Shown here in pieces: positions 18,168-26,227 of a stretch of DNA of 58,101 nt (its first letter is position 1; every line of letters begins with the position of its first letter). The position numbers were made by a program, and so were the translations under genes. The notes below the pieces were generated by a model. It saw only the letters and a list, made by a program, of their open reading frames with translations. It had not been told where the DNA came from and did no database searches. The DNA is from Aeromonas sanarellii (GTDB lineage Bacteria; Pseudomonadota; Gammaproteobacteria; Enterobacterales; Aeromonadaceae): NCBI RefSeq assembly GCF_000820085.1, contig NZ_CDBN01000071.1:1-58101 (forward strand), read 5' to 3'.

Positions 18168-19115
18168 ATGCTAAGCCTGCTCCCCGGCCCCCTGGTGCTG
18201 CTCATCAGTACCGGCCTGACCATATTGTTTACCGCCCTGTGCGCCAGCCTGATCCTGCTGGTGTCCCTGGCCAAGCTGCTGCTCCCCGTGCCGGCCTTCG
18301 GTCGCGCCTGCAGCCGCCTCAACAACCGTTTCATGCGCCTGTGGCTCTGCTGCAACGCCCTGGTGATCCGCCTCACCACCCGCATCGACTGGCAGGTGGA
18401 GGACGACACCCGGCTGCGCAAGGATGGCTGGTATCTCATCATCAGCAACCACCTGAGCTGGACCGACATCGTCGTGCTGGGCCATCTCTTCCGCGACCGG
18501 CTGCCAGTGCCCAAGTTCTTCATGAAGCACGAGCTCATCTACATCCCGCTGCTGGGGCTCGCCTGCTGGGGGCTCGACATGCCCTTTATGCGCCGCTATT
18601 CGAGAGAGTTTCTGCTGCGCAACCCGCACCTGCGGGGCAAGGACATCGAGACCACCCGCAACGCCTGCGAGAAGTTTCGCCATATCCCCACCACCGTCAT
18701 CAACTTCGTGGAGGGCACCCGCTTCACCGAGGCGAAGCGCGACACCTCCCGATCCCGCTTTCGCCACCTGATGCCCCCCAAGGCGGCGGGGCTCGCCTTC
18801 ACCCTGGCGGCCATGGGCGATCAGTTCGACAGCCTGATCAACGTCACCATCAGCTACCCGGACAACCCCGAGACCCCCTTCAAGGACTTCCTGATGGGGC
18901 GGATGAAGCGCATTCGGGTGCGGATCGAGGAGCTGCCGGTGGACGAGCAGCTGGTGGGGGATTACTTCAACGACAAGCAGTTCAAGCGCGGCTTCCAGGA
19001 GTGGCTGAACCTGCGCTGGCAGGAGAAGGACGAGGTGCTGGAAGGCTGGCAGCAGGCTCAGGCGCCCGCGGCGTTGACCGCCAAGGAGAGCGCCGACGCC
19101 AGCTCGGGCAGCTGA
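18168..19115 (+). CDS. Lysophospholipid acyltransferase family protein, tandem paralogue
   Basis: The 315-residue product parallels the preceding protein: an N-terminal membrane segment (LVLLISTGLTILFTALCASLILLVSLAKLLLP), SNHLSWTDIVVLGHLF with the NHx4D catalytic motif, FMRRYSREFLLRNPHLRGKD, NFVEGTRFTEAKR and GDYFNDKQF. Its codons are strongly GC-biased, unlike those of the first copy. It starts 7 bp after the first gene stops, so they form a two-gene operon and probably an old duplication. The last 58 bp overlap the end of the convergent DUF523 gene. Confidence 0.88.
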   Translation: MLSLLPGPLVLLISTGLTILFTALCASLILLVSLAKLLLPVPAFGRACSRLNNRFMRLWLCCNALVIRLTTRIDWQVEDDTRLRKDGWYLIISNHLSWTDIVVLGHLFRDRLPVPKFFMKHELIYIPLLGLACWGLDMPFMRRYSREFLLRNPHLRGKDIETTRNACEKFRHIPTTVINFVEGTRFTEAKRDTSRSRFRHLMPPKAAGLAFTLAAMGDQFDSLINVTISYPDNPETPFKDFLMGRMKRIRVRIEELPVDEQLVGDYFNDKQFKRGFQEWLNLRWQEKDEVLEGWQQAQAPAALTAKESADASSGS

Positions 19116-19546
19116 TCCTCGCTGAACACGGCGATGCTGTGGCGGCGCAGCAGGGCCGTGGTCTTGCCCTCGCCCGCCACGGATTGCCCCTCGAAGCAGC
19201 CGTTGTAGATGCGGCCGCTGCCACAGGAGGGGCTCCCTTCTTTCAGCAGGGCGAAGCGGATGCCCTGGGCCTGGCAGAGCTCGAGCGCCAGCAGGGCACC
19301 CCGATCGAACTCCGCCGTCACATCCAGCCCACCCTCGGTCACGACCCTCTCCCCCTGCCGCTCGGCGGGTGGACGCGGTGTCGGCAGACCGCCCGCCACC
19401 TCAGGGCAGAAGGCCAGCACCCGCCCCTCGGCACCGAGGGCCTTCAGCCAGTCGCTGACAATCCCCTTGCTCCGGCCGTCGTAGCGCACCGGCTGACCCA
19501 GCAAGCACGCGCTCACCAGCACCTTGTGCATGCAGACATCCTTCAT
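19058..19546 (-). CDS. DUF523 family protein
   Basis: The 162-residue product contains the conserved DUF523 motifs VSACLLGQPVRYDG near the N-terminus, FCPEVAGGLPTPRPPAE, and KEGSPSCGSGRIYNGCF near residue 102-118. The cysteines suggest a metal or cofactor site, but the function is unknown. The ATG at 19546 overlaps the nrtR stop as ATGA and has GGAG 8 bp upstream, so translation is coupled to nrtR; a second ATG at 19531 is an alternative. The coupling suggests a role near NAD metabolism, but that is only inferred. Its 3' end overlaps the convergent acyltransferase gene by 58 bp. Confidence 0.88.
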   Translation of the reverse strand: MKDVCMHKVLVSACLLGQPVRYDGRSKGIVSDWLKALGAEGRVLAFCPEVAGGLPTPRPPAERQGERVVTEGGLDVTAEFDRGALLALELCQAQGIRFALLKEGSPSCGSGRIYNGCFEGQSVAGEGKTTALLRRHSIAVFSEDQLPELASALSLAVNAAGA

Positions 19547-20184
19547 GCTTCCGCTCCGTTCATCACCTGATCGAACATCACACAGCAGGGGCTCTCCAGC
19601 CGGTAGAGGATGGCGGGGCGCTGCTTGCCGGTGCGCTTGCGACCGGTGTCCACCAGGATCTCGGCACGGTGGATCCGCTTGCGAAAGGCGGCCGTGTTCA
19701 TGGGGGTCTGCAGGACGATCTCGAACGCCCGCTGCACCTCGGAGAGGGTGAACTCGGCCCCCAGCAAGTGCAACGGCAAGGTGCTGTAGCGGCTCTTGAT
19801 GCGCAGCCGCTCCAGCCCCATGGCGACCAGCTGGCCGTGATCGAAGGCGAGATCCAGGCCGGGCAGGTCGGCAAGCGGGTGCCAGCAGCCGCGCACGGCC
19901 CCTGCCTCTGGCTCCGCCAGGCACAGATAAACGAGCGTGGTGGACCATCCCCTGGGATCCCGCTCCAGGTTGCCCAGGGTACAGACCTGCTCGCTGTAGC
20001 ACTGCTCCAGTCCCCACTGCGCCAGCAATCGGTGGCGGGCGGCATCCAGATCCCGGTCCCGGGTCTCGTCGATGCGCAGGGCCGGCAGTTGCCAGCAGTG
20101 GGCAAAGGGGGGGCGATCCCGGGTCTCGAGGAGCAGTTCGAGCCGCTCCTCGCGCAACCGCAGCACCACCATATCCAGACTCAT
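19543..20184 (-). CDS. nrtR: NrtR-type Nudix-related transcriptional regulator
   Basis: The 213-residue protein has an N-terminal Nudix-like domain (VVLRLREERLELLLETRDRPPFAHCWQLPA) and a C-terminal winged-helix region with the conserved FTLSEVQRAFEIVLQTPMNTAAFRKRI. In NrtR proteins the first domain senses ADP-ribose and the second binds DNA to repress NAD salvage genes. The Nudix box is degenerate: where REUXEEXGU is expected the protein reads HRLLAQWGL, so both catalytic glutamates are missing, as expected for a sensor without hydrolase activity. Start at 20184 (MSLDMVV) is preferred because AGGA lies 8 nt upstream; an ATG at 20193 overlaps that site. Divergent from pncA-pncB, the expected targets. 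Confidence 0.85.
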   Translation of the reverse strand: MSLDMVVLRLREERLELLLETRDRPPFAHCWQLPALRIDETRDRDLDAARHRLLAQWGLEQCYSEQVCTLGNLERDPRGWSTTLVYLCLAEPEAGAVRGCWHPLADLPGLDLAFDHGQLVAMGLERLRIKSRYSTLPLHLLGAEFTLSEVQRAFEIVLQTPMNTAAFRKRIHRAEILVDTGRKRTGKQRPAILYRLESPCCVMFDQVMNGAEA

Positions 20185-20224
20185 TCTCGGCATCCTGGTC
20201 GACCTGCTCGCCTTCTAATAATGT

Positions 20225-20243
20225 TTGGTAGATAATATCACAA
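20225..20243. promoter_or_regulatory. Candidate operator between nrtR and pncA
   Basis: The 83-bp gap between the divergent starts holds an A+T-rich core. TTG-N13-CAA (20225-20243) contains GATAATATC and is about two-thirds symmetric. Position and symmetry suit an NrtR operator and pncA promoter, but I cannot match it to a known motif. Confidence 0.35.
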
Positions 20244-20267
20244 GAATACTATGTGAAGGAGCCGTCC

Positions 20268-20903
20268 ATGGGAATCGTCGCCAGCCTGGATATTGATGCG
20301 CAGAAGGGGTTCAGCCCCCTCTGCCCGAATGAACTGCCCGTCGCGAGCGGGGACGAGATAGTGGCCGCCCTCAACGCTCAGGCTACCCTCGCCAGCCTGC
20401 GGATCGGCAGCAAGGATGCCCACCCCGTGAACGCCGCCTGGGTGGTGAGCGAGCCGGCCGCCATGCTGCAACCCCTTGCGCTGGCGAATGCCGATCTCAC
20501 CTGGCCGGCCCATTGCGTGCCGGGCACCCCGGGGTTCGAGCTGCTGGACGGCCTGCCCGCCCCCATCGATTACGACTTCTTCGTCTGGAAGGGGGTCGAG
20601 CCTGATCTGCATCCCTATGGCGCCTGCTACCACGATCTCGCCGAGCGGCGCAGCACCGGGCTCATCGAGTTCCTGCAGGCCCGCAACGTCGCGACTGTGC
20701 TGGTGGGCGGCCTGGCCACCGACTACTGCGTCAAGACCAGCGTGCTGCAGCTGCGCCGCGCCGGTTTTAGGGTGATCGTCCACCTCGATGCCTGCCGCGG
20801 CATCGCCCCCGGGACGGTGGCCCAGGCCCGCACCCAGATGATCGAGGCCGGTGCCGAGCTGGCCCAGACCCTGGCCGATGTACAACGCCTGCTGGACGCC
20901 TGA
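20268..20903 (+). CDS. pncA: Nicotinamidase-like isochorismatase-family hydrolase
   Basis: It deamidates nicotinamide to nicotinate, feeding the next gene, pncB. The 211-residue product has the isochorismatase fold with the catalytic aspartate in [10 protein letters not shown] near residue 8, metal-site [20 protein letters not shown], the lysine in [10 protein letters not shown], and the nucleophilic cysteine in [11 protein letters not shown] near residue 151. AAGGAG lies 7 nt before the ATG at 20268, deciding against the in-frame start at 20253. It is divergent from nrtR and probably co-transcribed with pncB. Substrate assignment rests on the context and these residues. Confidence 0.88.
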   Translation: MGIVASLDIDAQKGFSPLCPNELPVASGDEIVAALNAQATLASLRIGSKDAHPVNAAWVVSEPAAMLQPLALANADLTWPAHCVPGTPGFELLDGLPAPIDYDFFVWKGVEPDLHPYGACYHDLAERRSTGLIEFLQARNVATVLVGGLATDYCVKTSVLQLRRAGFRVIVHLDACRGIAPGTVAQARTQMIEAGAELAQTLADVQRLLDA

Positions 20904-20966
20904 TATGCCCCCCATCCTCTACAGCCTGCTCGATACCGACGCCCGCACCTTACCCATGCAGCAGGG
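20901..20966 (+). repeat. Diverged copy of the pncB start region, 100 bp upstream of pncB
   Basis: Positions 20901-20965 and 21001-21065 match at about 54 of 65 bases with no gaps, a constant 100-bp offset. Both units begin with a stop codon, one base, then ATGCC. The first 13 codons differ by one amino acid (Tyr versus His). It is the first of three such gene-end copies in this window. Confidence 0.85.
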
Positions 20967-21003
20967 GAACGACACTGTTCGCTCCCGCCTGCGAGGAGCC
21001 TGA
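20905..21003 (+). pseudogene. 32-codon ORF made from a copied pncB 5' end
   Basis: The ATG, one base after the pncA stop, opens [20 protein letters not shown], which copies the pncB N-terminus for 13 residues. It then diverges and ends in TGA at 21001-21003, one base before the true pncB ATG. It looks like a gene fragment left by a recombination or duplication event, but its placement means it may be translated and couple pncA to pncB. It has no ribosome site of its own. Confidence 0.55.
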
Positions 21004-21004
21004 C

Positions 21005-22183
21005 ATGCCTCCCATCCTCCACAGCCTGCTCGACACCGACGCCTACAAGCTGCACATGCAGCAGGCGGTGTTCCACCGCTACCCGGATGCCGAGGTGGTG
21101 GCCGAATTCCACAGCCGCAACGAGGAAGACCTGCTGCCCATGATGGGCCAGATCGAGGAGCAGTTGCGCCTCGCCGGCTCCCTGCGCCTGACCCGCTCCG
21201 AACTCGATTTCCTGGCCGAACGCCCCTTCTTCACCGCCGACTATCTGGATCACCTGCGCCGCAAGCCGCTGGATGCCTCATTGCTCAAGGTGTTCGAGCG
21301 GGATGGGCGCATCAATGTGCGGGTCGAGGGGCCCTGGCAGGACGTCATCCTGTGGGAGATCCCGGTGCTCGCCATCATCAGCGAGATGCGCAACCGCTTC
21401 CGCTACCCTCAGTTCGGGGTGAGCCAGGCGCTGGCGCGACTCGACCAGAAGCTCGACAAGCTGGAGCGGGAGCTGAGCCCGGCGGAGATGCAGGAGTTCA
21501 ACCTCATCGACTTCGGCACCCGCCGCCGCTTCTCCCACGCGGTGCAGGATGCCGTGGTGGGCCGCCTCCAGGAGCGGCTGCCGGCGTTTCGCGGCACCAG
21601 CAACTACCAGCTGGCACGCAAGTACCGGCTGCCGGCGGTGGGCACCCAGGCCCACGAGTGGTTCCAGGCCCATCAGCAGCTCGGCTTCCCGCTGGAGCTC
21701 AGCCAGCGCGCCGCCCTCACCAGCTGGCTGGATGAATTCACCAATCACCTCGGCATCGCGCTCACCGACTGCATCACCATGGATGCCTTCCTGCGCGACT
21801 TCGACTTCGAGCTGGCCAGCCGCTACCAGGGGCTGCGCCACGACTCCGGCGACCCCGTGGTGTGGGGGGAGAAGGCCATCAGCCACTACCAGCGCCTCGG
21901 CATCGATCCCGCCACCAAGACGCTGGTGTTCTCGGATGGCCTGGATCTCGACAAGGCGGTCCAACTGTTCCGCCACTTCCGTGGCCGCATCAACACCAGC
22001 TTCGGCATCGGCACCAAGCTCACCTGCGATCTGCCGGGCGTCACCCCCATGAACATCGTCTTCAAGCTGATGGAGTGCAACGGCGGCCCGGTCGCCAAGA
22101 TCTCCGACAGCCCGGGCAAGACCCTGTGCCGGGACGCAGACTTCATCCGCAACCTCAAGCAGGCGTTCCACGTCGGGGTCTAG
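21005..22183 (+). CDS. pncB: Nicotinate phosphoribosyltransferase
   Basis: It converts nicotinate and PRPP (with ATP) to nicotinate mononucleotide in NAD salvage. The 392-residue protein begins [34 protein letters not shown], a strict family signature, and has [18 protein letters not shown] near residue 163-180, the phosphorylated-histidine region [25 protein letters not shown] near 197-220, [14 protein letters not shown] near 278, and [18 protein letters not shown] lies 7 nt before the ATG. With nrtR and pncA it forms an NAD salvage cluster. A weak terminator follows at 22246. Confidence 0.96.
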   Translation: MPPILHSLLDTDAYKLHMQQAVFHRYPDAEVVAEFHSRNEEDLLPMMGQIEEQLRLAGSLRLTRSELDFLAERPFFTADYLDHLRRKPLDASLLKVFERDGRINVRVEGPWQDVILWEIPVLAIISEMRNRFRYPQFGVSQALARLDQKLDKLERELSPAEMQEFNLIDFGTRRRFSHAVQDAVVGRLQERLPAFRGTSNYQLARKYRLPAVGTQAHEWFQAHQQLGFPLELSQRAALTSWLDEFTNHLGIALTDCITMDAFLRDFDFELASRYQGLRHDSGDPVVWGEKAISHYQRLGIDPATKTLVFSDGLDLDKAVQLFRHFRGRINTSFGIGTKLTCDLPGVTPMNIVFKLMECNGGPVAKISDSPGKTLCRDADFIRNLKQAFHVGV

Positions 22184-22245
22184 CCCCTTTTTGCGGGGAC
22201 ATCTTGCCCCCGCGGCCCGAGCCCACCTACCATGACCCTCTTGCC

Positions 22246-22274
22246 AGGTCCGACCGCCGTCGGGCCTGTTTATT
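22246..22274 (+). terminator. Probable terminator after pncB
   Basis: AGGTCCGAC-CGCC-GTCGGGCCT forms a 9-bp stem with one G-U pair, followed by GTTTATT. It separates the NAD genes from the ABC transporter operon. The T tract is short. Confidence 0.6.
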
Positions 22275-22305
22275 GTCCGAATGACAGACCAGAAAGGAAC
22301 CCGAC

Positions 22306-23151
22306 ATGACCCGTAAATGGATACTCGCCCTCACTACTCTGTTCGCCAGCCTGGGCGCCGTCGCCGCCGAGCCGCTGCGGGTCTCCGCCATCCCGGACGA
22401 GGCCCCCACCGAACTGCAGCGCAAGTTTGCCCCCCTGGGTGACTACCTGGCCGAGAAGACGGGCCGCGAGGTGGTGTTCGTGCCTGTCAACGACTACGCC
22501 GCAGTGGTCGAGGCGCTGGCCGCCGGCAAGCTGGACATGGCCTGGCTCGGGGGCTTCACCTATGTGCAGGCCCATCGCCGTGCCGACAAGGTGGTACCCC
22601 TGGTGCAGCGCCAGGAAGACGCCCAGTTCACGTCCAAGTTCATCGCCAACGTCGACAGCGGCATCAAGACCCTGGCCGACACCAGGGGCAAGGACTTCGC
22701 GTTCGGTTCCCCCTCCTCCACCTCGGGTCACCTGATGCCGCGCCACTTCCTGGCCGAGCAGGGCATCAACCCGGAGCGTGACTTCGCCCACGTCGCCTTC
22801 TCCGGCGCCCACGACGCCACCGTCGCCTGGGTCGCTTCCGGCAAGGTGCCGGCCGGCGCGCTCAACGCCTCGGTGTGGGAGAAGCTCGTGGAAGAGGGCA
22901 AGGTCGATACCGCCAGGGTCAAGGTGATCTGGACCACGCCGACCTACTTTGACTACAACTGGACGGTGCGCGGCGATCTGGATCCGGCCCTTCAGGAGAA
23001 GATCAAACAGGCCTTCCTCAGCCTGGATCCAGCGGTGCCCGCCCAGGCCGAGATCCTCAAGCTGCAACGGGCCAGCCGCTTCATCGAGACCAGGCCCGAG
23101 AACTACCAGGGCATCGAAGCCGCCGCGACCCAGGCCGGCCTGCTGAAGTGA
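22306..23151 (+). CDS. PhnD-like ABC transporter substrate-binding protein (putative selenate/phosphonate)
   Basis: The 281-residue periplasmic protein has a signal peptide (MTRKWILALTTLFASLGAVA) and the phosphonate-binding type fold: LRVSAIPDEAPTELQRKFAPLGDYLAEKTG, AALAAGKLDMAWLGGFTYVQA, and FGSPSSTSGHLMPRHFL near residue 130. Proteins of this type are annotated in databases as putative selenate binding proteins; phosphonate or another oxyanion is equally possible. It is the first gene of a three-gene importer operon; the stop overlaps the next GTG start as GTGA. No selenium metabolism genes are in the window, so the substrate is uncertain. Confidence 0.85.
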   Translation: MTRKWILALTTLFASLGAVAAEPLRVSAIPDEAPTELQRKFAPLGDYLAEKTGREVVFVPVNDYAAVVEALAAGKLDMAWLGGFTYVQAHRRADKVVPLVQRQEDAQFTSKFIANVDSGIKTLADTRGKDFAFGSPSSTSGHLMPRHFLAEQGINPERDFAHVAFSGAHDATVAWVASGKVPAGALNASVWEKLVEEGKVDTARVKVIWTTPTYFDYNWTVRGDLDPALQEKIKQAFLSLDPAVPAQAEILKLQRASRFIETRPENYQGIEAAATQAGLLK

Positions 23152-23909
23152 TCGCCGTCGCGCTGGACGGGAAAGGATTGCGGCTCGGGCATGGCCGCAT
23201 CCTGCACCCGCTTCATCTGCAGATAGCCGCAGGGGAGTGCGTGGCCGTCATCGGGCCGAGCGGCGCGGGCAAGACCAGCCTGCTGCGGCTGATCGCCACC
23301 GAGCTGCGCGGCGAGGGCGAGCTCACCCTCTGGGGCCAGGATCCCTGGACCCTCTCCACCCGGGCCCGCCAGCGGCTGCGCAGCCGGATCGGCATGATCT
23401 GGCAGCAGCCTCCGCTGCCCGCCTCCCAGCCGGTGGTGACCGCCGTGCTGGCCGGCCGCCTCGGCCAGTGGTCCCTCGGCCGCTCCCTGATCTCCTTGCT
23501 GCGCCCCCGGGATCCCGGCGGTGCTCGGGCCGAGCTGGCCCGCCTCGGCCTCGCCGACAAGTGGCAGCAGTGCTGCGGCGAGCTCTCCGGCGGCCAGCTG
23601 CAACGGGTCGGCATCGCCCGGGTGCTCTACCAGCAGCCGGACCTGATCCTGGCGGACGAGCCTGTCTCCGCCCTCGATCCCGTGCTCGCCCAGAGCAGCC
23701 TGGATGCCCTGCTGGCCCAGGCCCGCGCCCGGGGCAGCACCCTCGTCGCCAACCTGCACGCAGTCGAGCTGGCCCTCGACCGCTTCCCCCGCATCATCGG
23801 CCTGCGGGAGGGGCGGGTGCAGTTCGACTGCCCGGCGGCGGCCGTCACCCCGGCCATGCTGGCCGAGCTCTACGCCGGTGACGACGAGGCGGCAGCGTGT
23901 TTGGTCTGA
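23148..23909 (+). CDS. ABC transporter ATP-binding protein (PhnC-like)
   Basis: The 253-residue ATPase carries Walker A GPSGAGKTSLLRL near residue 37, a Q-loop IGMIWQQPPL, the signature LSGGQLQRVGIARVLYQQP near residue 146, Walker B LILADEPVSALDP and the H-loop ANLHAVEL. It energises the importer with the neighbouring binding protein and permease. The start is GTG, overlapping the previous stop (GTGA), and the 3' end overlaps the permease start by 13 bp, so the three genes are translationally coupled. Confidence 0.92.
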   Translation: MIAVALDGKGLRLGHGRILHPLHLQIAAGECVAVIGPSGAGKTSLLRLIATELRGEGELTLWGQDPWTLSTRARQRLRSRIGMIWQQPPLPASQPVVTAVLAGRLGQWSLGRSLISLLRPRDPGGARAELARLGLADKWQQCCGELSGGQLQRVGIARVLYQQPDLILADEPVSALDPVLAQSSLDALLAQARARGSTLVANLHAVELALDRFPRIIGLREGRVQFDCPAAAVTPAMLAELYAGDDEAAACLV

Positions 23910-25444
23910 CCCTCCACTGGCGTCATCCCCTGCCCTGGTTGCTGCTGCTCATCGGCTACAGCCTGTGGCAGCAGGCCGACGGCTGGCTCGGCCTGTTCGA
24001 TGGCCAGAGCTGGCGGCAGATGGGCAACTTCCTCGCCACCAGCTGGCCGCCCCGTTTTGATCAGGACTTTCTCGCCCTGACCCTGACCGCGACCCTGGAG
24101 AGCCTGGCGGTGGCGACCCTGGGGCTGGCGGGCGCCCTGCTGCTCGGCGTGCCGTTCGCCCTGCTCGGTTCCCGCGCCCTGTCGCTCGCCGAGCTGGGGC
24201 CGGTTCCCAGCCCCCTGCGCGGCGCCTTGCGGGCCCTCTCGCGCCTCGTCGCCATCCTGCTGCGCAGCCTGCCCGAGCTCATCTGGGCGCTGCTGTTCGT
24301 GCGCCTGTCGGGGCTCGGACCGCTCGCCGCCATCCTGGCCATCGCCGTCAGCTACGGCGGCATGCTGGCCAAGGTCTACAACGAGATCATGGAGAGCGGC
24401 GCCCTGCAACCGGCCCGCGCCCTGCTGCTCGGCGGCAGCGGCCGGCTGCAGGCGCTCTGGTATGGCGTGCTGCCCGCGGTGCGCCAGGAGCTGCTCTCCT
24501 ACACCGTCTATCGCTGGGAGTGCGCCCTGCGCGCCTCCGTCATCATGGGCTTCGTCGGGGCGGGCGGGCTCGGCCAGCAGCTCGAGCTCTCCCTGCGCAT
24601 GTTTGCCGGCGGCGAGGTGGTGACCCTGCTGCTGGCCTTCATCCTGCTGGTGACCCTGGCGGACGGCCTCAGCGCCTGGCTGCGCCACAGCCGCTCCCCC
24701 GGCCTGCTGTTGCTGATCTGCCTGGGGCTGGCCGGGGTCCTGGCCCTCTATCGGCTCGACTGGCGCATGTTGAGCTTCTCCCTGGACGGCCTGGGCGCCT
24801 TCGTGGGGGAGTTTCTGCGACCGGACTGGTCATGGCCCTTCCTCAAGGCTGTGGGCACAGGCCTGCTCGATACGGTGCAGATGGCGCTGCTGAGCACCCT
24901 CTTCAGCGCCCTGCTGGCCCTGCCGCTGGCCTGCCTCGCGCGCCACTGCTGGCCGCTGCGGCTGCTGTTCAACCTGCTGCGATCCGTGCCCGAGCTCATC
25001 TTCGCCAGCCTGCTGGTGATCGCGGTCGGGCTGGGGCCGGTGGCGGGCATACTGGCGCTCACCCTGCACACCACCGGCGTGCTGGCCAGGCTGTTCGTGG
25101 AGACCCTGGAGAATGCGGACCCCGCCCCCCGCCTCGCCCTGCAACTGAGCGGCGCCGGCGCCGTGGCCAGCTTCTGGTACGGGCTGTTTCCCCTGGTGTC
25201 ACGCCAGTGGCTGGCCTACAGCCTCTATCGCGGCGAGATGAACCTGCGCGCCGCCACCATCCTCGGGGTGGTCGGGGCCGGCGGGCTGGGGCAGCAGCTC
25301 TATGTCTCCTTAAGCCTGTTCCGCTACGATCAGGCGGCCACCCTGCTGCTGGCCATACTGCTGCTGGTCTGGCTGGCGGAGGCCCTCAGCCGCCGTACCC
25401 GTCTGCCACGCCCGGCCCCCACCCAGCGGGATTGCCAGATCTGA
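23897..25444 (+). CDS. Fused double-domain PhnE-like ABC permease
   Basis: The 515-residue inner-membrane protein consists of two homologous permease halves, each normally a separate PhnE-type subunit. Both carry the EAA-type loop and GAGGLGQQL: MESGALQPARALLLGGSGRLQ with IMGFVGAGGLGQQLELSLRMF (first half, residues about 165-235), and LENADPAPRLALQLSGAGAVA with ILGVVGAGGLGQQLYVSLSLF (second half, near 405-475). A complete translocation pore from one polypeptide is therefore expected. The start is GTG at 23897 inside the ATPase gene. It ends at a strong terminator shared with dsbA. Confidence 0.9.
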   Translation: MFGLTLHWRHPLPWLLLLIGYSLWQQADGWLGLFDGQSWRQMGNFLATSWPPRFDQDFLALTLTATLESLAVATLGLAGALLLGVPFALLGSRALSLAELGPVPSPLRGALRALSRLVAILLRSLPELIWALLFVRLSGLGPLAAILAIAVSYGGMLAKVYNEIMESGALQPARALLLGGSGRLQALWYGVLPAVRQELLSYTVYRWECALRASVIMGFVGAGGLGQQLELSLRMFAGGEVVTLLLAFILLVTLADGLSAWLRHSRSPGLLLLICLGLAGVLALYRLDWRMLSFSLDGLGAFVGEFLRPDWSWPFLKAVGTGLLDTVQMALLSTLFSALLALPLACLARHCWPLRLLFNLLRSVPELIFASLLVIAVGLGPVAGILALTLHTTGVLARLFVETLENADPAPRLALQLSGAGAVASFWYGLFPLVSRQWLAYSLYRGEMNLRAATILGVVGAGGLGQQLYVSLSLFRYDQAATLLLAILLLVWLAEALSRRTRLPRPAPTQRDCQI

Positions 25445-25475
25445 GCCCCTCCCGTCGTCATGGGCCCGATAAACA

Positions 25476-25509
25476 AAAAGCCCGCCGGTTTGCACCGGCG
25501 GGCTTTTTT
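25476..25509. terminator. Bidirectional terminator between ABC permease and dsbA
   Basis: AAAAAGCCCGCCGGT-TTGC-ACCGGCGGGCTTTTTT is a near-perfect stem with A and T tracts on both sides, between convergent genes. It should stop both transcripts. Confidence 0.95.
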
Positions 25510-25526
25510 CACGAGGTCAGTCTGGA

Positions 25527-26135
25527 TCAGTCTTTCTTCGCCAGCAGGAACTGCACCAGCTGGTTGAACTGTTCCTGGGAGGTGATGGATTCAATCTTCA
25601 CCATGTACTTGCCGTTGACCAGGAAGGCCGGCACGCCGCGCACGTTGTAAGTCTCGGTGTTGCGATCGAACTGGGAGACCATGCCGGAGACGGCGAAGCT
25701 GTCGACGGCGCCGTCAAACTCCTCGGCCGGCACGCCGTTGTCCACGAAGATCTGCTTCACGTCGGCACGGCTCTGGGGGATCTGACGCTGGGTGTGGATC
25801 TTGTCGAAGATGGCCGGGGTCAGCTTGGCCTCCACGTTCAGCAGGTTGGCGACGGCGTAGGCACGCTGCATCTCCGGACCCATCTCGCGGCCCAGGAAGG
25901 CCACCGGGTTCTTCTTCAGGGGCACGCCTTCGGGCAGGCTCTTCTTCAGATCTTCGGCGATCGGCTCGAACTTGGCGCAGTGCGGGCAGTAGTAGGAGAA
26001 GAACTCCAGTACTTCCGGCTGGGCGCTGCCGGTCTGGGTGACCACGTCATAGTTGACGCCTTCCTTGAATTGCGGGGCGGCGTGAACCATGGGGATCATC
26101 AGCATGGCGGCGAGGAAAAATAGGATTTTTTTCAT
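25527..26135 (-). CDS. dsbA: Thiol:disulfide interchange protein DsbA
   Basis: This periplasmic oxidase introduces disulfides into secreted proteins and is re-oxidised by DsbB. The 202-residue product has a signal peptide (MKKILFFLAAMLMIPMVHAA), the active site CPHC in FFSYYCPHCAKFEP near residue 50, and the cis-proline loop VRGVPAFLVNGKY near residue 165. AGGAAA precedes the ATG at 26135. Upstream lies srkA, the gene usually paired with it, with a strong 16-bp hairpin between them. Confidence 0.96.
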   Translation of the reverse strand: MKKILFFLAAMLMIPMVHAAPQFKEGVNYDVVTQTGSAQPEVLEFFSYYCPHCAKFEPIAEDLKKSLPEGVPLKKNPVAFLGREMGPEMQRAYAVANLLNVEAKLTPAIFDKIHTQRQIPQSRADVKQIFVDNGVPAEEFDGAVDSFAVSGMVSQFDRNTETYNVRGVPAFLVNGKYMVKIESITSQEQFNQLVQFLLAKKD

Positions 26136-26227
26136 GACGTTTCCTGTTAAGGGATCACTGTGAGGCACGCCCGGCGAACCGAAGCAGTCCAAGCCTATTG
26201 CGTCACCCTCGTGCCGTCAATGGCAAA

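Noticed and set aside
20905..21003. A second nicotinate phosphoribosyltransferase gene
   Set aside because: Only about 13 N-terminal codons resemble pncB; the rest diverges and stops after 32 codons.
22184..22245. A terminator formed by CCCCTTTTTGCGGGG right after pncB
   Set aside because: The stem is only four pairs with a loop holding the T run; the hairpin at 22246 is better.
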